A DNA stretch of 64,000 bases from Nostoc sp. UCD121 (GTDB lineage Bacteria; Cyanobacteriota; Cyanobacteriia; Cyanobacteriales; Nostocaceae): NCBI RefSeq assembly GCF_014222285.1, contig NZ_JACKZS010000008.1, forward strand, positions 1 to 64,000, read 5' to 3'. Positions 24,169-33,576 of the stretch are shown in pieces. The position numbers and the translations under genes are program-made. Below the pieces are notes generated by a model that made no database searches, had not been told where the DNA came from, and saw only the letters and a program-made list of their open reading frames with translations. Numbering within the stretch: position 1 is the first letter of the stretch; each line of letters starts with the position of its first letter.

Positions 24169-25164
24169 TCATGGGTTGCCTGCCAGGATAGCTGACGTGA
24201 AGACCGCGTTCTGAGTTACGTCACGAAACACCATAACCCCGCCAATAATTTGTCCTTCACGATTGTGAATAGGCGCGGCTGAATCTTGAATCGCAATTTC
24301 TCGATCGTTCTGATTAATTAAGACGGTATGGTTTGCTAAACTTACAATTCGATTTTCCTGTAACGCTTCCTCAATTGGGTTCTGAACTTTCTCCCGTGTC
24401 ATTTCATGCACAATATCAAAGACTTCTCCTAACAGCAACCCTTCTGCGGATGCTTCACTACATCCAAGCAAAGATTTTGCAACCGGATTGAGGTATTGAA
24501 TCCTGCGAAACACATCTGTGGTGAGAACTCCATCTCCAATGGATTGCAACGTCACCTGAGCTAATTCTTTTTCTTGAAAAAGTTTTTCTTCGATTTCCTT
24601 GAAGTCTGTAATGTCATATCCCACCGATTGAAATTCCAGAAAGCATCCTTGCTCATCAAATACCATTCGGTTATGCCACTTAGTCCAACGCACCCGATCT
24701 CCCAGAAGCACGCGATTCTCAATGATCACAACAGGATGATCGGCACTAATTAAAGCTACAAATTCAGCAACTCGCTGCCGATCTGCCTCCAAGATCATGG
24801 GTTGATCGGGGCTGCCGATTAGCTCCTCTGGCGATCGCCCATAATAAAGCGCAAAAGCTTGGTTGAAAAACGTGAGTGTGCCGTCTGGTAAATATCGGGC
24901 AATCACTTCAGTCTGATCTTCTACAATGGCACGGTAGCAAATGTCGCTTTGTTTGCTCGCAATTTCTGCCTGTTTTAGTAAGCGGATCTCGTCGTGGACA
25001 TCGCTGATTTCCCGCTCCAGTTCTCGGTTGGCTGCCGACAGTCGTGCAAAACTGAGGAGAGTAAGTGCCTTTTGTATCAACTTTCTCAACGCCATATCTG
25101 TGTATAGCGATCCGAAAGTCGTGATGGACTTGATGCAACTACTTAGCCAATGTTTATAAGCCAA
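24169..25164 (-). CDS. PAS-PAS fragment of the same frameshifted protein
   Basis: 331 residues: an N-terminal coiled coil (about 40-70, ANRELEREISDVHDEIRLLK), one PAS/PAC domain (about 75-195, YLPDGTLTFFNQAFALYYG, then FQSVGYDITDFKE) and a second PAS (about 200-320, LQSIGDGVLTTDVFRRIQYL, then GVMVFRDVT). After VFRDVTQ the frame changes and the protein ends after 14 unrelated residues. It is a sensory input module for the adjoining GGDEF-EAL part. Whether the broken gene makes two functional pieces is unknown. Confidence 0.85.
   Translation of the reverse strand: MAYKHWLSSCIKSITTFGSLYTDMALRKLIQKALTLLSFARLSAANRELEREISDVHDEIRLLKQAEIASKQSDICYRAIVEDQTEVIARYLPDGTLTFFNQAFALYYGRSPEELIGSPDQPMILEADRQRVAEFVALISADHPVVIIENRVLLGDRVRWTKWHNRMVFDEQGCFLEFQSVGYDITDFKEIEEKLFQEKELAQVTLQSIGDGVLTTDVFRRIQYLNPVAKSLLGCSEASAEGLLLGEVFDIVHEMTREKVQNPIEEALQENRIVSLANHTVLINQNDREIAIQDSAAPIHNREGQIIGGVMVFRDVTQNAVFTSAILAGNP
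24209..24210 (-). other. Frameshift site joining PAS-PAS to GGDEF-EAL
   Basis: Read on the minus strand, CAG-AAC-GCG gives QNA and leads to an early stop. Removing one A gives CAG-ACG-CGG, and the protein continues VTQTRSSRQLSWQATHD, the usual linker of this family. An inserted base (or sequencing error) here is the simplest explanation. Confidence 0.8.
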
Positions 25165-25219
25165 GATGTGTACCTGTATTTTTGCAGTAGCTAAAAAAAA
25201 CTGTGAGTGGTTACGACTA

Positions 25220-25385
25220 AGAGGTTGTTGAAAAAATTGTTAGCTGTGATTTTAGGCACTTCTTGATCCTACCTAACCCCCTAAAAAAAGGGGGAACCGG
25301 ACTTAAAAGCCCCCCGATAAATTGGGGTATTTAGGGGGATCTAAAACGTTTTGCTATTAACAACAGGACTTTTTAAACAACCTCT
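25220..25385. mobile_element. MITE-like inverted-repeat element
   Basis: 166-bp non-coding element with 16-bp terminal inverted repeats, AGAGGTTGTTGAAAAA (25220-25235) and its complement at 25370-25385, with one mismatch. Inside are two C-rich/G-rich hairpins (25277-25294 and 25310-25327). It ends three bases before the stop codon of the TPR pseudogene. No clear target duplication is seen. No transposase is in the window, so it would need one elsewhere. Confidence 0.65.
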
Positions 25386-25388
25386 AAA

Positions 25389-26097
25389 TTAATATTCTGG
25401 ATAAGTCTCCAGCAGACGCTGAAATACTTCTAAAGCTTGCATATACAGAGGCTCGGCTTCGTCGTGTCGTCCTTGAGAATCATAAAGTGACGCTAGGTTG
25501 TTCAGGCAGGTGGCAACAGAAGGATGTTCTTCTCCCAGCAGCCTTCTCTGTCTTAAAGCTTCCACTAACAACTCTTCAGCTTGATCGTAGCCTCCTTGAG
25601 AATTATAAAGTGATGCTAGGTTGTTCAAGTTGGTGGCCGCAGAAGGATGTTCTTCTCCCATTTGCCCTTTTTTCTTCTGTGAAGCTTCCACTAACAACTC
25701 TTGGGCTTGGTCATACCGCCCTTGATAATAGTAAAATACTGCTAGGATGTTCACACTAGTGGCGACAAAAGGATGTTCTTCTCCCAGCAGCTTTCTTTTT
25801 CCTAAAACTTCCACTAACAACTCTTGGGCTTGGTCATAGCGTCCTTGATAATAGTAGATTCGTACTAGGATGTTCACGCTGGTGGCGACAGAAGGATGTT
25901 CTTCTCTCAGCAGCCGTTTTCTCTGTCCTGAAGCTTGCAGATACAGCACTTCGCGGTTCAGCTTGTTCATAGCTTCCTTGATAATAGTAAAGTCCTGCTA
26001 GCTCCTTCAGGCTGGTGGCAACAGAGGGATGTTTTTCTCTCAAACGGGTTTGCACCGTTGATAAACCTTGCTCATACCAAACTGCTGCTATCAGCGC
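25389..26097 (-). pseudogene. Frameshifted kinesin-light-chain-type TPR gene
   Basis: Five to six 42-residue TPR units of the kinesin-light-chain type (EEHPSVATCLNNLASLYDSQ is typical). The 5' part (26097 to about 25960) reads YEQGLSTVQTRLREKHPS and YYYQGSYEQAEP, then continues out of frame. Removing seven bases (CGAAGTG, about 25955-25961) restores AEPLYLQASGQRKRLLREEH. The remaining open frame is 25389-25970. No start region or N-terminal effector domain is present before 26097 because of a stop, so it looks like a decayed remnant. Confidence 0.75.
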
Positions 26098-26295
26098 TTA
26101 ATCTGTATTTATGTAGGTAGTGTTACAGATATCTGCTTGATATTAGGTCTTACCAAGGTTTGAGATGTATAAGATGATTGGATAAGGTTTGAATTAGTTA
26201 CAAATATTATTTAAAAACTTATAGTAGCTTCCCTTTCTTTGCGAGTATTTAATAAGCGGGCAAATATATTTTCATCTATTTGAACCACATCTGTC

Positions 26296-26323
26296 GTAGG
26301 GGCAATTCATGAATTGCCCCTAC
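26296..26323. repeat. 28-bp dispersed palindrome (copy 2)
   Basis: Perfect palindrome with 14-bp arms GTAGGGGCAATTCA / TGAATTGCCCCTAC. It is the only notable feature in the 26098-26357 spacer. Related in ends and partly in centre to the copy at 58772. Confidence 0.8.
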
Positions 26324-26357
26324 AGCATGGTCTATTTACCTGAAAATTGTTGTAATA

Positions 26358-27152
26358 TCAATCTTCTGCCTGCAATAACCAAAAGCCGCTATAAGTCATC
26401 CCGGAATCATCTGGTTGCACTAACAAAAAATGCAATCCTCGGCTTTGCTTTTTTCGTTGTTCAAATGTTTGGGCTGCTGTTGTAACTTCTAGATCTTCAA
26501 AAGTGGCAACAATCCATCTATCTACTAAGCTAGCTTCTAGTATTAAGCCATCTGGTGCGCCAGATATATAATTAAACCCTACGGGACGGGCTTGCTGTAA
26601 CCACCGTGCTAGGCGCATCGATTGCCGTCCACCATAAATTACTACACCAGGGATGGGCACTGTTGATGCTAAACCCAAATTGATGGGTTTGAGATGTTCT
26701 GGGATGTGCAAAATGGGAATGGGGCGATCGCTAAATCTCGTTTCTACATCACTAGCAGCTAGAGTCGCAAACCGCCATTGTTCTCCCCAGAGGTTTTCTG
26801 GTAATGGTGCTGGAGGTGGTTTATCCAGCGCTGAGGGATATTGCTTTTCTTGTAACCACTGTTTCAACGCCAAAGTGTGGCGTGTAGGTTCGACATTTAT
26901 ACTTAAATTGCGTCCCGCCGCCTCAATTAAGCTTAGAGACTGAGGACGAAACACCTGAATCACATCTGGCAATTTTTCACCTGCGGCTAACTCAAGTTGA
27001 TCTGCAACCCAACTCGAATTCGCTGCTGACTGAAGACAGGTAGCTTCATACTCAAAGCTGCGAGTTGCGTCACAAATCAACAACTCCCATAAAATTTGTC
27101 CAGACGCATCTTGTGAGGGACGACGATAAAAATCAACCTGCCAAATTTTCAT
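26358..27152 (-). CDS. Tab2/Atab2-family RNA-binding protein
   Basis: 264 residues matching the Tab2 family of cyanobacteria and chloroplasts. In algae and plants Tab2/Atab2 binds psaB mRNA and supports photosystem I translation. Recognisable segments: IWQVDFYRRP at the N-terminus, DVIQVFRPQSLSLIEAA, PLPENLWGEQWRFATL, VIYGGRQSMRLARWLQ and the C-terminal GLHFLLVQPDDSGMTYSGFW. Length is normal. The cyanobacterial role is less defined; a photosystem translation factor is inferred. Confidence 0.9.
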   Translation of the reverse strand: MKIWQVDFYRRPSQDASGQILWELLICDATRSFEYEATCLQSAANSSWVADQLELAAGEKLPDVIQVFRPQSLSLIEAAGRNLSINVEPTRHTLALKQWLQEKQYPSALDKPPPAPLPENLWGEQWRFATLAASDVETRFSDRPIPILHIPEHLKPINLGLASTVPIPGVVIYGGRQSMRLARWLQQARPVGFNYISGAPDGLILEASLVDRWIVATFEDLEVTTAAQTFEQRKKQSRGLHFLLVQPDDSGMTYSGFWLLQAED

Positions 27153-27259
27153 AAATTGGGAATGGGGAACTTGTACTGAGCGAAGCCGAAGTATTGGGAA
27201 TGGGGAATTGGGAATGGGGGAGGAGAATTATAATCAATCCCCTATGCCCCATGCCCAAT

Positions 27260-27529
27260 TTATAAAGCCTGAATCCATTCTTTGACTGAATATTCAGTCC
27301 AGATGCCATTTTTCCAGTAGGGATCGTTTTCAATTAGTTCGCGGACGATCGCTTCGTCTTCGGCTTCGTAAATCCCAAAAACTTTTGTGACATCCTTGGT
27401 GGGGCCAATAGTAATCAGCACACCGGATTCTTTCTGTTTTGCTAGTCCGTCTAAATGAGCTTGGCGGTGAGGGGTGCGTTTTTCAAGAACATCTTCGCAG
27501 TAAGTTCCCCAGAGTACATATTTAGGCAT
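27260..27529 (-). CDS. YciI-like protein
   Basis: 89 residues of the YCII family, a small ferredoxin-like fold with a conserved His/Asp pair. Visible: KYVLWGTYCEDVLEKRTPHR, HLDGLAKQKESGVLITIGPT and a C-terminal VREL.ENDPY motif (VRELIENDPYWKNGIW). The reaction is unknown for most members. It lies between pheT and the Tab2-like gene on the same strand, with heptamer-like repeats around. Confidence 0.9.
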   Translation of the reverse strand: MPKYVLWGTYCEDVLEKRTPHRQAHLDGLAKQKESGVLITIGPTKDVTKVFGIYEAEDEAIVRELIENDPYWKNGIWTEYSVKEWIQAL

Positions 27530-27634
27530 AGCTAAGACTATTTTGGATTTTAGATTTTGGATTTTTTAGTCAGTATATCGGGGAGTGAGGGATTATTAAT
27601 TCCTAACTCCTAGTAAATGACAAATGACAAATGA

Positions 27635-30085
27635 CTAACTTCTGAGATTTACGCCGAATTTTTCCACCAAAGCTTCGCGGACTTTATTGTGTACTGGTTC
27701 AACTTCAGCCTCAGTCAAAGTGCGATCGCTAGCTCGATAAACTAGACGGAATGCTAAACTCCTCTGTCCTTCGGGGACATTTTCGCCGCGATATTCATCA
27801 AATAATTCCACTGATTCGAGCAAACCTTTACCCGCTTTGGTAATTACTTTTTCAATTTCGGAAACTGAGATTTTCACGGGTGCGAAAAAGGCGATGTCGC
27901 GATCGCTAGCTGGATAGGTAGAATAGGGCTGGAATGTTGGTACAAGAATTTCGTCTTGTCCTAGAGATTCTAAAAGCACATCTAGATCCAACTGAAAAAC
28001 ATAAACCGAATCTGGTAAACCTTTTTCTCGTCGCAGTTGGGGATGGAGTTGTCCAAAAATACCCAGCCTGTTACCCCGAATCCACAAAGAGGCGGTGCGT
28101 CCTGGATGTAACCGATTATCTCGGCAATCTGGTTGGAATTCTACCTCCAAGGCAAGCTGCCGAAATACACTTTCTAAAGTGCCTTTGGCTTCAAACCAGG
28201 TGATGGGTTCTTCGCGTCCACTTTTTGACCATTTGCCAACGGTGCGATCGCCTCCTATAATCCCAGCCAGGGCTTCTGTTTCTTGCAAACCGTCTTCTTC
28301 TCGCCAGAAAATTTGCCCGATTTCAAAGCCGTTCAGGGAACCATTACCCTGCTCTAAATTGTATTGAAAGGCATCAATCAACCCAGATAGCAAATCGTTT
28401 CGCAGTGCTGAATATTCGGCAAATAAAGGATTTGACAGTACTATCTCTCTGTCTTCTCCTGGTTTAACTAAAGAATAGTGGATTAATTCTGTCAATCCTT
28501 CAGCCCGGAGGAAAGCCCGTAACTTGCGAATCAGTTCCTCATCTAAAGGCAGATAACCACCTTCCGATTTTTCTGGTAAAGTATCGCAGAATCTGTTGTA
28601 ACCATAGAGACGGGCGATTTCTTCAATTAAATCAATTTCTCGCTCTAAGTCGCGGTAACGATAGGGTGGGACGGAAACTGACCATGTAGGTTGATGATTG
28701 CTATCTTCACCTGAAGGAGTCAACTGACATCCCAATGCAGTCAGGATACGCTCAACATCTTGTCCTTGGAGTTCACCTGTGTCCTCTCCCAAATCGATTG
28801 GCCCTAGTATCTGATTAACTCGGTCTAAACGCAGTGCGATCGAACGACTCCAGGTAGAAGGATCGGGGCGAGTGTCGGCAATTTCCTGTTGGACAAGAAT
28901 TCCACTAGCTAATTCGCTAATTAAAGATAAGGCGCGGCGATTAGCGATTTCCAACTCAGCGCGGTTAACTCCCCGTTCATATCTGCCAGAAGCTTCACTT
29001 CTTAAGCCTGCACTGCGGGAAGAACGGCGAATTGCCACGGAATCAAATAAAGCTGCTTCTAAAACTAGGCTTTGAGTCCCTTCATGGACTTCCGTTTCTT
29101 CTCCACCCATGACTCCCGCCAATGCAACGGGCCTGTCGTTAGCGGTGATTAATAAATTTTGGGTTGAGAGGGTGCGAGTTTGTCCATCGAGGGTTTTTAA
29201 GAATTCTCCATTATTAGCGAAACGAACGCCGATAGTTAAATTTTCGCTACTTGCAACAGATTTTAAGCGATCGCGGTCAAAGGCGTGCAATGGTTGTCCC
29301 CATTCCAACAAAACGTAGTTAGTAATATCCACCACATTACTTATAGGACGCACCCCAGCTGCCCGCAAACGCTGTTGCAACCATTCGGGAGATGGAGCAA
29401 TTTTTACCTGTTCAATTACCGTACCGATGTATGCAGGACAAGCTTGTGTATCAGAAATTTTTAAAGTTAAATTTCCAGTATTTTTGCTAATAGAAACTTC
29501 ACCAGGTTCAGGGATGTTCAACTTTCCACCAGTTAAAGCTGCTACTTCTCTAGCTACGCCTACCATACTCAGAGCATCAGCGCGATTAGCAGTTGCAGTC
29601 AGGTCTAAAATTACATCATCTAGACCCAACAAAGGACGCACATCACTACCTAATGGTAAATTTTCCTGGGTAAAAATATGAATTCCGTCTACATCGGTGG
29701 GCAAACCAAGTTCCTTTAAAGAACAAATCATGCCCTGAGAAGGGACACCACGGAGTTTTGCAGGTTTAATTTTTAAATCGATGTTGGGCAAGTAAGTACC
29801 CGTAGTTGCGATCGGTACATAGATATCTGCCTTCACATTGGCAGCGCCACAGACAATATTTAAAGTTTCACCTGCACCGATATCGACTTGGCAAACACTT
29901 AATTTATCAGCGTTGGGGTGGGGTTGACGCTCAAGCACTTTCCCGACAACCACGCCATTTGCCCAAGTGCGGCGATCTTCAATATCTTCTACCTCAAACC
30001 CTGCCATTGTCAGGGTTTCGGCTAATTCTTCTGGACTAAGTTTTATCTCTACTAGTTCGCGCAGCCAATTTAGAGAAATACGCAT
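27635..30085 (-). CDS. pheT: Phenylalanine-tRNA ligase beta subunit
   Basis: 816 residues, standard for PheT, which with PheS charges tRNA-Phe. Domains in order: N-terminal [14 protein letters not shown], the EMAP-like tRNA-binding OB fold (about 40-150; [20 protein letters not shown]), B3/B4 editing domain (about 210-390), B5 (about 410-490), the synthetase-like core ([14 protein letters not shown]), and the C-terminal anticodon-binding FDX-ACB domain ([13 protein letters not shown]). No frame disruption. pheS is not adjacent. A housekeeping gene that anchors this region as chromosomal. Confidence 0.98.
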   Translation of the reverse strand: MRISLNWLRELVEIKLSPEELAETLTMAGFEVEDIEDRRTWANGVVVGKVLERQPHPNADKLSVCQVDIGAGETLNIVCGAANVKADIYVPIATTGTYLPNIDLKIKPAKLRGVPSQGMICSLKELGLPTDVDGIHIFTQENLPLGSDVRPLLGLDDVILDLTATANRADALSMVGVAREVAALTGGKLNIPEPGEVSISKNTGNLTLKISDTQACPAYIGTVIEQVKIAPSPEWLQQRLRAAGVRPISNVVDITNYVLLEWGQPLHAFDRDRLKSVASSENLTIGVRFANNGEFLKTLDGQTRTLSTQNLLITANDRPVALAGVMGGEETEVHEGTQSLVLEAALFDSVAIRRSSRSAGLRSEASGRYERGVNRAELEIANRRALSLISELASGILVQQEIADTRPDPSTWSRSIALRLDRVNQILGPIDLGEDTGELQGQDVERILTALGCQLTPSGEDSNHQPTWSVSVPPYRYRDLEREIDLIEEIARLYGYNRFCDTLPEKSEGGYLPLDEELIRKLRAFLRAEGLTELIHYSLVKPGEDREIVLSNPLFAEYSALRNDLLSGLIDAFQYNLEQGNGSLNGFEIGQIFWREEDGLQETEALAGIIGGDRTVGKWSKSGREEPITWFEAKGTLESVFRQLALEVEFQPDCRDNRLHPGRTASLWIRGNRLGIFGQLHPQLRREKGLPDSVYVFQLDLDVLLESLGQDEILVPTFQPYSTYPASDRDIAFFAPVKISVSEIEKVITKAGKGLLESVELFDEYRGENVPEGQRSLAFRLVYRASDRTLTEAEVEPVHNKVREALVEKFGVNLRS

Positions 30086-30344
30086 GGAGTGTGCTTGTTT
30101 TAGGAATCGTCTTTTGTTCTTATTTTAGGGTGCAAGAAGCGATCAATGGCTACTCATGCCGCTAGGCGTACCCTTTCACTTGAACAATCCTACTACGTTA
30201 GACTGGCAGAACAATATCGCTTTTTTGCTTTATCTTTACATTTTGTGCGATCGGCTGTAGTCAGCCTCTGCACATCTACGTTAAAAAATTATATAGCTTG
30301 TGAATGCAGGTCACTTTGTTCCACTTAAATCTACGGAGAATTTT

Positions 30345-30389
30345 TATGAGTTATAGTTACACTTTAGAAGAACTTGAGCAAAGTATTTA
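30345..30389 (+). CDS. Possible 14-codon peptide
   Basis: ATG after CGGAGAATTTTT encodes MSYSYTLEELEQSI then TAA. Reading on past the stop gives YYRKHPTSTQNW and another stop. A terminator-like hairpin follows 68 bp later, so this could be a tiny gene, a remnant truncated by a stop, or part of a small RNA. No homology recognised. Confidence 0.25.
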
Positions 30390-30456
30390 ATACTATAGAA
30401 AGCATCCTACTTCCACCCAAAATTGGTAATCCTTAATACTTGACTAATTAAATACA

Positions 30457-30497
30457 TGGGCTTGTTTTCTCTGGGTTATCAACAAGCCCAGTTTTTT
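30457..30497 (+). terminator. Intrinsic terminator-like hairpin
   Basis: Arms TGGGCTTGTT (30457-30466) and AACAAGCCCA (30481-30490) followed by GTTTTTT. This fits a rho-independent terminator reading on the plus strand, although no clear gene lies before it. Confidence 0.65.
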
Positions 30498-30559
30498 GCT
30501 CTGAGCAATTGATTTAGGACTCCTATATAATGCTGGTAATGAGTAGGGCATAAATCAAA

Positions 30560-30799
30560 ATGTCATCAAAAACTTTCGATATTGCTGACTTATCGGATAA
30601 TTTAGCTGATTTATTGTCAGATATCCAAAATCATGTTGAAGTGACGCTAACTCGGCAGGGTGTCCCTCGGGCAAGGGTTTTGCCTTTGTCTCAACCCCAG
30701 GAACAGCCTGTAGTTCCTAAAGTGGGTTTAAATCGTGGCTCTATGGTAATGAGTGATGATTTTGATGATCCTTTACCAGATTCTTTTTGGGGTTTATGA
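30560..30799 (+). CDS. Phd/YefM-like antitoxin
   Basis: 79 residues, of the type that pairs with PIN or Fic-like toxins: FDIADLSDNLADLLSDIQN, VEVTLTRQGVPRARVLPL, and an acidic C-terminus (DDFDDPLPDSFWGL). It should bind toxin and its own promoter. Its stop overlaps the ATG of a PIN toxin gene (ATGA), but that toxin is broken by stops, so the antitoxin is now without an active partner. Confidence 0.85.
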   Translation: MSSKTFDIADLSDNLADLLSDIQNHVEVTLTRQGVPRARVLPLSQPQEQPVVPKVGLNRGSMVMSDDFDDPLPDSFWGL

Positions 30800-31197
30800 A
30801 GGTTTTATTAGATACTCATATTTTTATTTAGTGGGACAGTGAGCATGAGAAGTTATCACCAAATATTTTAAGTTTGCTACAACGAACGGACACAAAACTA
30901 TATGTCAGTGTTGTTAGTTTGTGGGAAATACAAATTAAGAGTCAGCTAGGGAAGCTCACGCTTAGTCAATCATTAGAAGACATCTACGACAGCCAAAATA
31001 AAAATGGGATCTCTTTTTTATCAGTTATCCCTGCCCATGTTCTAAATTTAAATACTTTACCTCTACATCATAAAGATCCGTTTGACCGAATGCTAATTTC
31101 TCAAGCTTTAGTAGAAGGTTAAACGCTGATTTCCATATACCAGATATTTAAACTTTATGATGTGCCGTTATTATCTGGTGATTTCGGAATCAGATAA
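30796..31197 (+). pseudogene. PIN-domain toxin pseudogene
   Basis: Reading MKVLLDTHIFI, then TAG (30829-30831), then WDSEHEKLSPNIL, LYVSVVSLWEIQIKSQLGKL, HHKDPFDRMLISQALVEG, a TAA (31120-31122), then TLISIYQIFKLYDVPLLSGD. This is a whole PIN toxin with two in-frame nonsense codons. TAG could derive from a Trp codon (homologues read IWW) and TAA from a Leu codon (EGLTLIS). Otherwise all acidic motif positions remain, so decay is recent or the stops are errors. Confidence 0.85.
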
Positions 31198-31236
31198 TAA
31201 ATATAATGACTTTCATCGACTTCGGCGCTGTTGCTT

Positions 31237-31413
31237 TTAGTCATACTCATCCTGGTATTCAATCGTGCCAAATAGCTCCATAATTTTAAATTGCTTTCGA
31301 CGCTGTATATACTCTTGCAATGCCTCTTCTACAACGGCATCCTTAGTTGGATGACCACCAAGTTCGAGAGCTTCCTTAATTAAGTTTTCGTCAATTTCTA
31401 GATTAGTAGTCAT
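31237..31413 (-). CDS. Orphan VapB-like antitoxin
   Basis: About 58 residues: MTTNLEIDENLIKEALELGG, then TKDAVVEEALQEYIQRRKQ, a ribbon-helix-helix type II antitoxin (VapB/DUF2191). ATG 31413 is used; a TTG six codons earlier is less likely. VapC would be expected just downstream, but only 39 bp separate it from the convergent PIN pseudogene, so no cognate toxin remains. Confidence 0.8.
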   Translation of the reverse strand: MTTNLEIDENLIKEALELGGHPTKDAVVEEALQEYIQRRKQFKIMELFGTIEYQDEYD

Positions 31414-31467
31414 GTGTAGATTATTGCACAAAGTAATGTGCAGAAAAAACTCATTGGAGTAGTTAAT

Positions 31468-32853
31468 TTAAGTCAAATGCATGAAAACTATTTTAAGTAA
31501 TTCTGCGCGAGTAAACGGTTTAGTCAGATATCCAGATGCCCCGACCAATTTGGCTTTTACTTTATCTACAATTCCTTTATTACCAGTAACAAAAATAATG
31601 GGAGTTTTTTGAAATATCGAATTATTTCGTATAATCCGGCACAACTCATAACCATCTATTCCTAGCATATTTAAATCCAACAAAATTAAGTCTGGTTTGT
31701 GCCTTATAATTGATAAAACGGCTTTTACTGGATCGTTAATAGTCACTATAGAAAAGTTTTCATTTTCTAAGAAACGGCTAATTTCTTTGAGAATTGTGGG
31801 GCTATCATCTACAGAAACGATTTTATGGACTTTTTGTGCCGTTACAGTAGCATCTGTTACTTTTTTGGAAGCAGGATTTATGTTATTTGATATTGTTGGT
31901 TCCTGAAATTCTTCTTGGGGAGGAAGAGAAATCTGTGGTAATCCTGGAACAGGAGATATATTCTCTTCAGTGATATCAGGGTAAGAGTTGATGGTGCTAT
32001 TTAGCTCTTTTGTGGTATTTTTTATCTCTGGAATTAATTTTGAGAAAAGCGATTGCTCTTCAAATAGCTTTGGTAACTTATCATAAGGTGGATCGGGTTC
32101 ATGCAAGATAATCGCACCATTAAGTATGTAAGGGTATAAATTGCGGGTCAATTGAATTTCATCTTGATTCAAAATTATTGCCAGATGACACAAGCTAAAA
32201 CCCTTCATCCAATTAATCAAATCTGGCTGAAGTTTTGTCAAATCTTTTTCTTCAATTTTGCTGTTAATCAACAGATATGGACGTTGATATGGAGAAGAGA
32301 TTTGCGGAACAAAAGCTTGCCAATTCTGTAATCTTCCTTGACAACGTTCTAGAATCTTTTCTACATCTAGCCTACAAATTCTTGGCATTCTCTCAAGTGG
32401 TTCTGTTAATTCATAAGTACCTTCTTTAATGAGCAAAAATGATTCAATTACCTCTTTAACTAATTCTTGAATCAGCACTACTGCTTGTGTAGAATGTAGA
32501 TGTTGTTGACTAACAAGCCAGGATATCGCCTGATATTCAGGAGGGTGGCTTCTGGAATTGCTGCCATATTCGAGTAACCGATTGTGTGAGTCAGGTTCAA
32601 ACATCAGACGGGCTTGAAGGCGCACCTCGCTAGTAAGCAGGGGAATTTGGTGGCTGAGGCGGCGCAAATGGCGTTCTAGTCGATCAAAAGGTTCTACTGA
32701 ATGAGTCGCGTAAGTTATTTTGCCCTGTTCTAAGTAAATTGACCAACGAACTGAGTTACTTAATGCTTGTAAACAAGTACTATCAAAGCAATTGGATAAC
32801 TGTCTTAATAAACTTAGAGGACGTAGTTTGGTGAATGCGCCTGAGTTATTCAT
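31468..32853 (-). CDS. PatA-type response regulator (PATAN + receiver)
   Basis: About 461 residues. The N-terminal 280 residues match the PATAN region of cyanobacterial regulators such as PatA, PixG and TaxP1 (LSLLRQLSNCFDSTCLQA, IYLEQGKITYATHSVEPFDR, CRLDVEKILE). A Pro/Ser linker follows. The C-terminal CheY-like receiver has VDDSPTI, LILLDLNMLGIDG, VTGN and the Lys in YLTKPFT. PatA controls heterocyst position in Anabaena, while relatives work in phototaxis. No CheA, CheW or pil genes are adjacent, so its pathway is undetermined. ATG 32853 is used over TTG 32862. Confidence 0.88.
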   Translation of the reverse strand: MNNSGAFTKLRPLSLLRQLSNCFDSTCLQALSNSVRWSIYLEQGKITYATHSVEPFDRLERHLRRLSHQIPLLTSEVRLQARLMFEPDSHNRLLEYGSNSRSHPPEYQAISWLVSQQHLHSTQAVVLIQELVKEVIESFLLIKEGTYELTEPLERMPRICRLDVEKILERCQGRLQNWQAFVPQISSPYQRPYLLINSKIEEKDLTKLQPDLINWMKGFSLCHLAIILNQDEIQLTRNLYPYILNGAIILHEPDPPYDKLPKLFEEQSLFSKLIPEIKNTTKELNSTINSYPDITEENISPVPGLPQISLPPQEEFQEPTISNNINPASKKVTDATVTAQKVHKIVSVDDSPTILKEISRFLENENFSIVTINDPVKAVLSIIRHKPDLILLDLNMLGIDGYELCRIIRNNSIFQKTPIIFVTGNKGIVDKVKAKLVGASGYLTKPFTRAELLKIVFMHLT

Positions 32854-33576
32854 ATTTTTCAAGTTTCTTGCGGAATCAACAACTGAACATTTGTAGATTT
32901 AAAATATCAACGATGAAGTCTTCTCTTCTTTGTAATATTTATCTACGGACAAGTTCTTCCTTTTAAAATATGTATATATTTTAAAAATTATAAATTTTAT
33001 AACTTATTTGTTACATTTGGTACTTTTGACTTAATTTGTCTCAAACCACAAGTAGGTATGAATAAAGAGAAGCATTTATCATAGCTAGCCTATCAGTAAA
33101 TATTGGTTAATTATGGATTTTACCAACTCCTGACAACTCTTACCTTAAGACCTTAGTAATGACGTTTATTTATGCCTACTCACAAAAATCAGGTAAATTT
33201 GATTCCAAGTTAACGCAGTTACACTGGTACACTTCTGGAGCTAACGATCTTAATTATGGTTAATAATTTTTCTGTAAAGGAAGGAGTCTTCTACATAAAA
33301 TCTTTAAAAACTTATCTGGGAAAGTTTACGTATTTATTGTACTGTAGGTTTAAGGGATATAAATTTTTGGTAGATCCATTACAACAGGTAACACTGGGTT
33401 TTGATAAACTCTTTTTTGCTAAACTAAGCTGTACTCAAGTTTTTCTTAAAAATATATTGAGAACTTCATGAAAATAATTTGTTTAATAAAGATTAGAGCA
33501 TCTACCACTAGATACTATATTCTGTAGTGACCTCGACAGCTGAAATTATATACTCGGACAAAAAGGAAATAAAGCT
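32854..33576. other. Gene-free spacer upstream of the VWA gene
   Basis: About 720 AT-rich bp. An open frame at 33256-33471 (71 codons) shows no family features and no ribosome-binding site, so I do not call it. The region must hold the divergent promoters of the PatA-like and VWA genes. Confidence 0.5.

Larger units (their letters stand above)
30086..30559. other. Spacer upstream of pheT
   Basis: 474 bp between pheT (minus) and the antitoxin (plus). It holds a HIP1-poor leader, a possible 14-codon ORF (30345-30389) and a terminator-like hairpin (30457-30497). No longer gene is supported; the open frame at 30146-30328 has no family features. Confidence 0.55.

Noticed and set aside
30146-30328. 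60-codon open frame between pheT and the antitoxin
   Set aside because: No ribosome-binding site or family features; looks like spacer sequence.
33256-33471. 71-codon open frame upstream of the VWA gene
   Set aside because: No recognisable motif, no good ribosome-binding site, AT-rich spacer composition.
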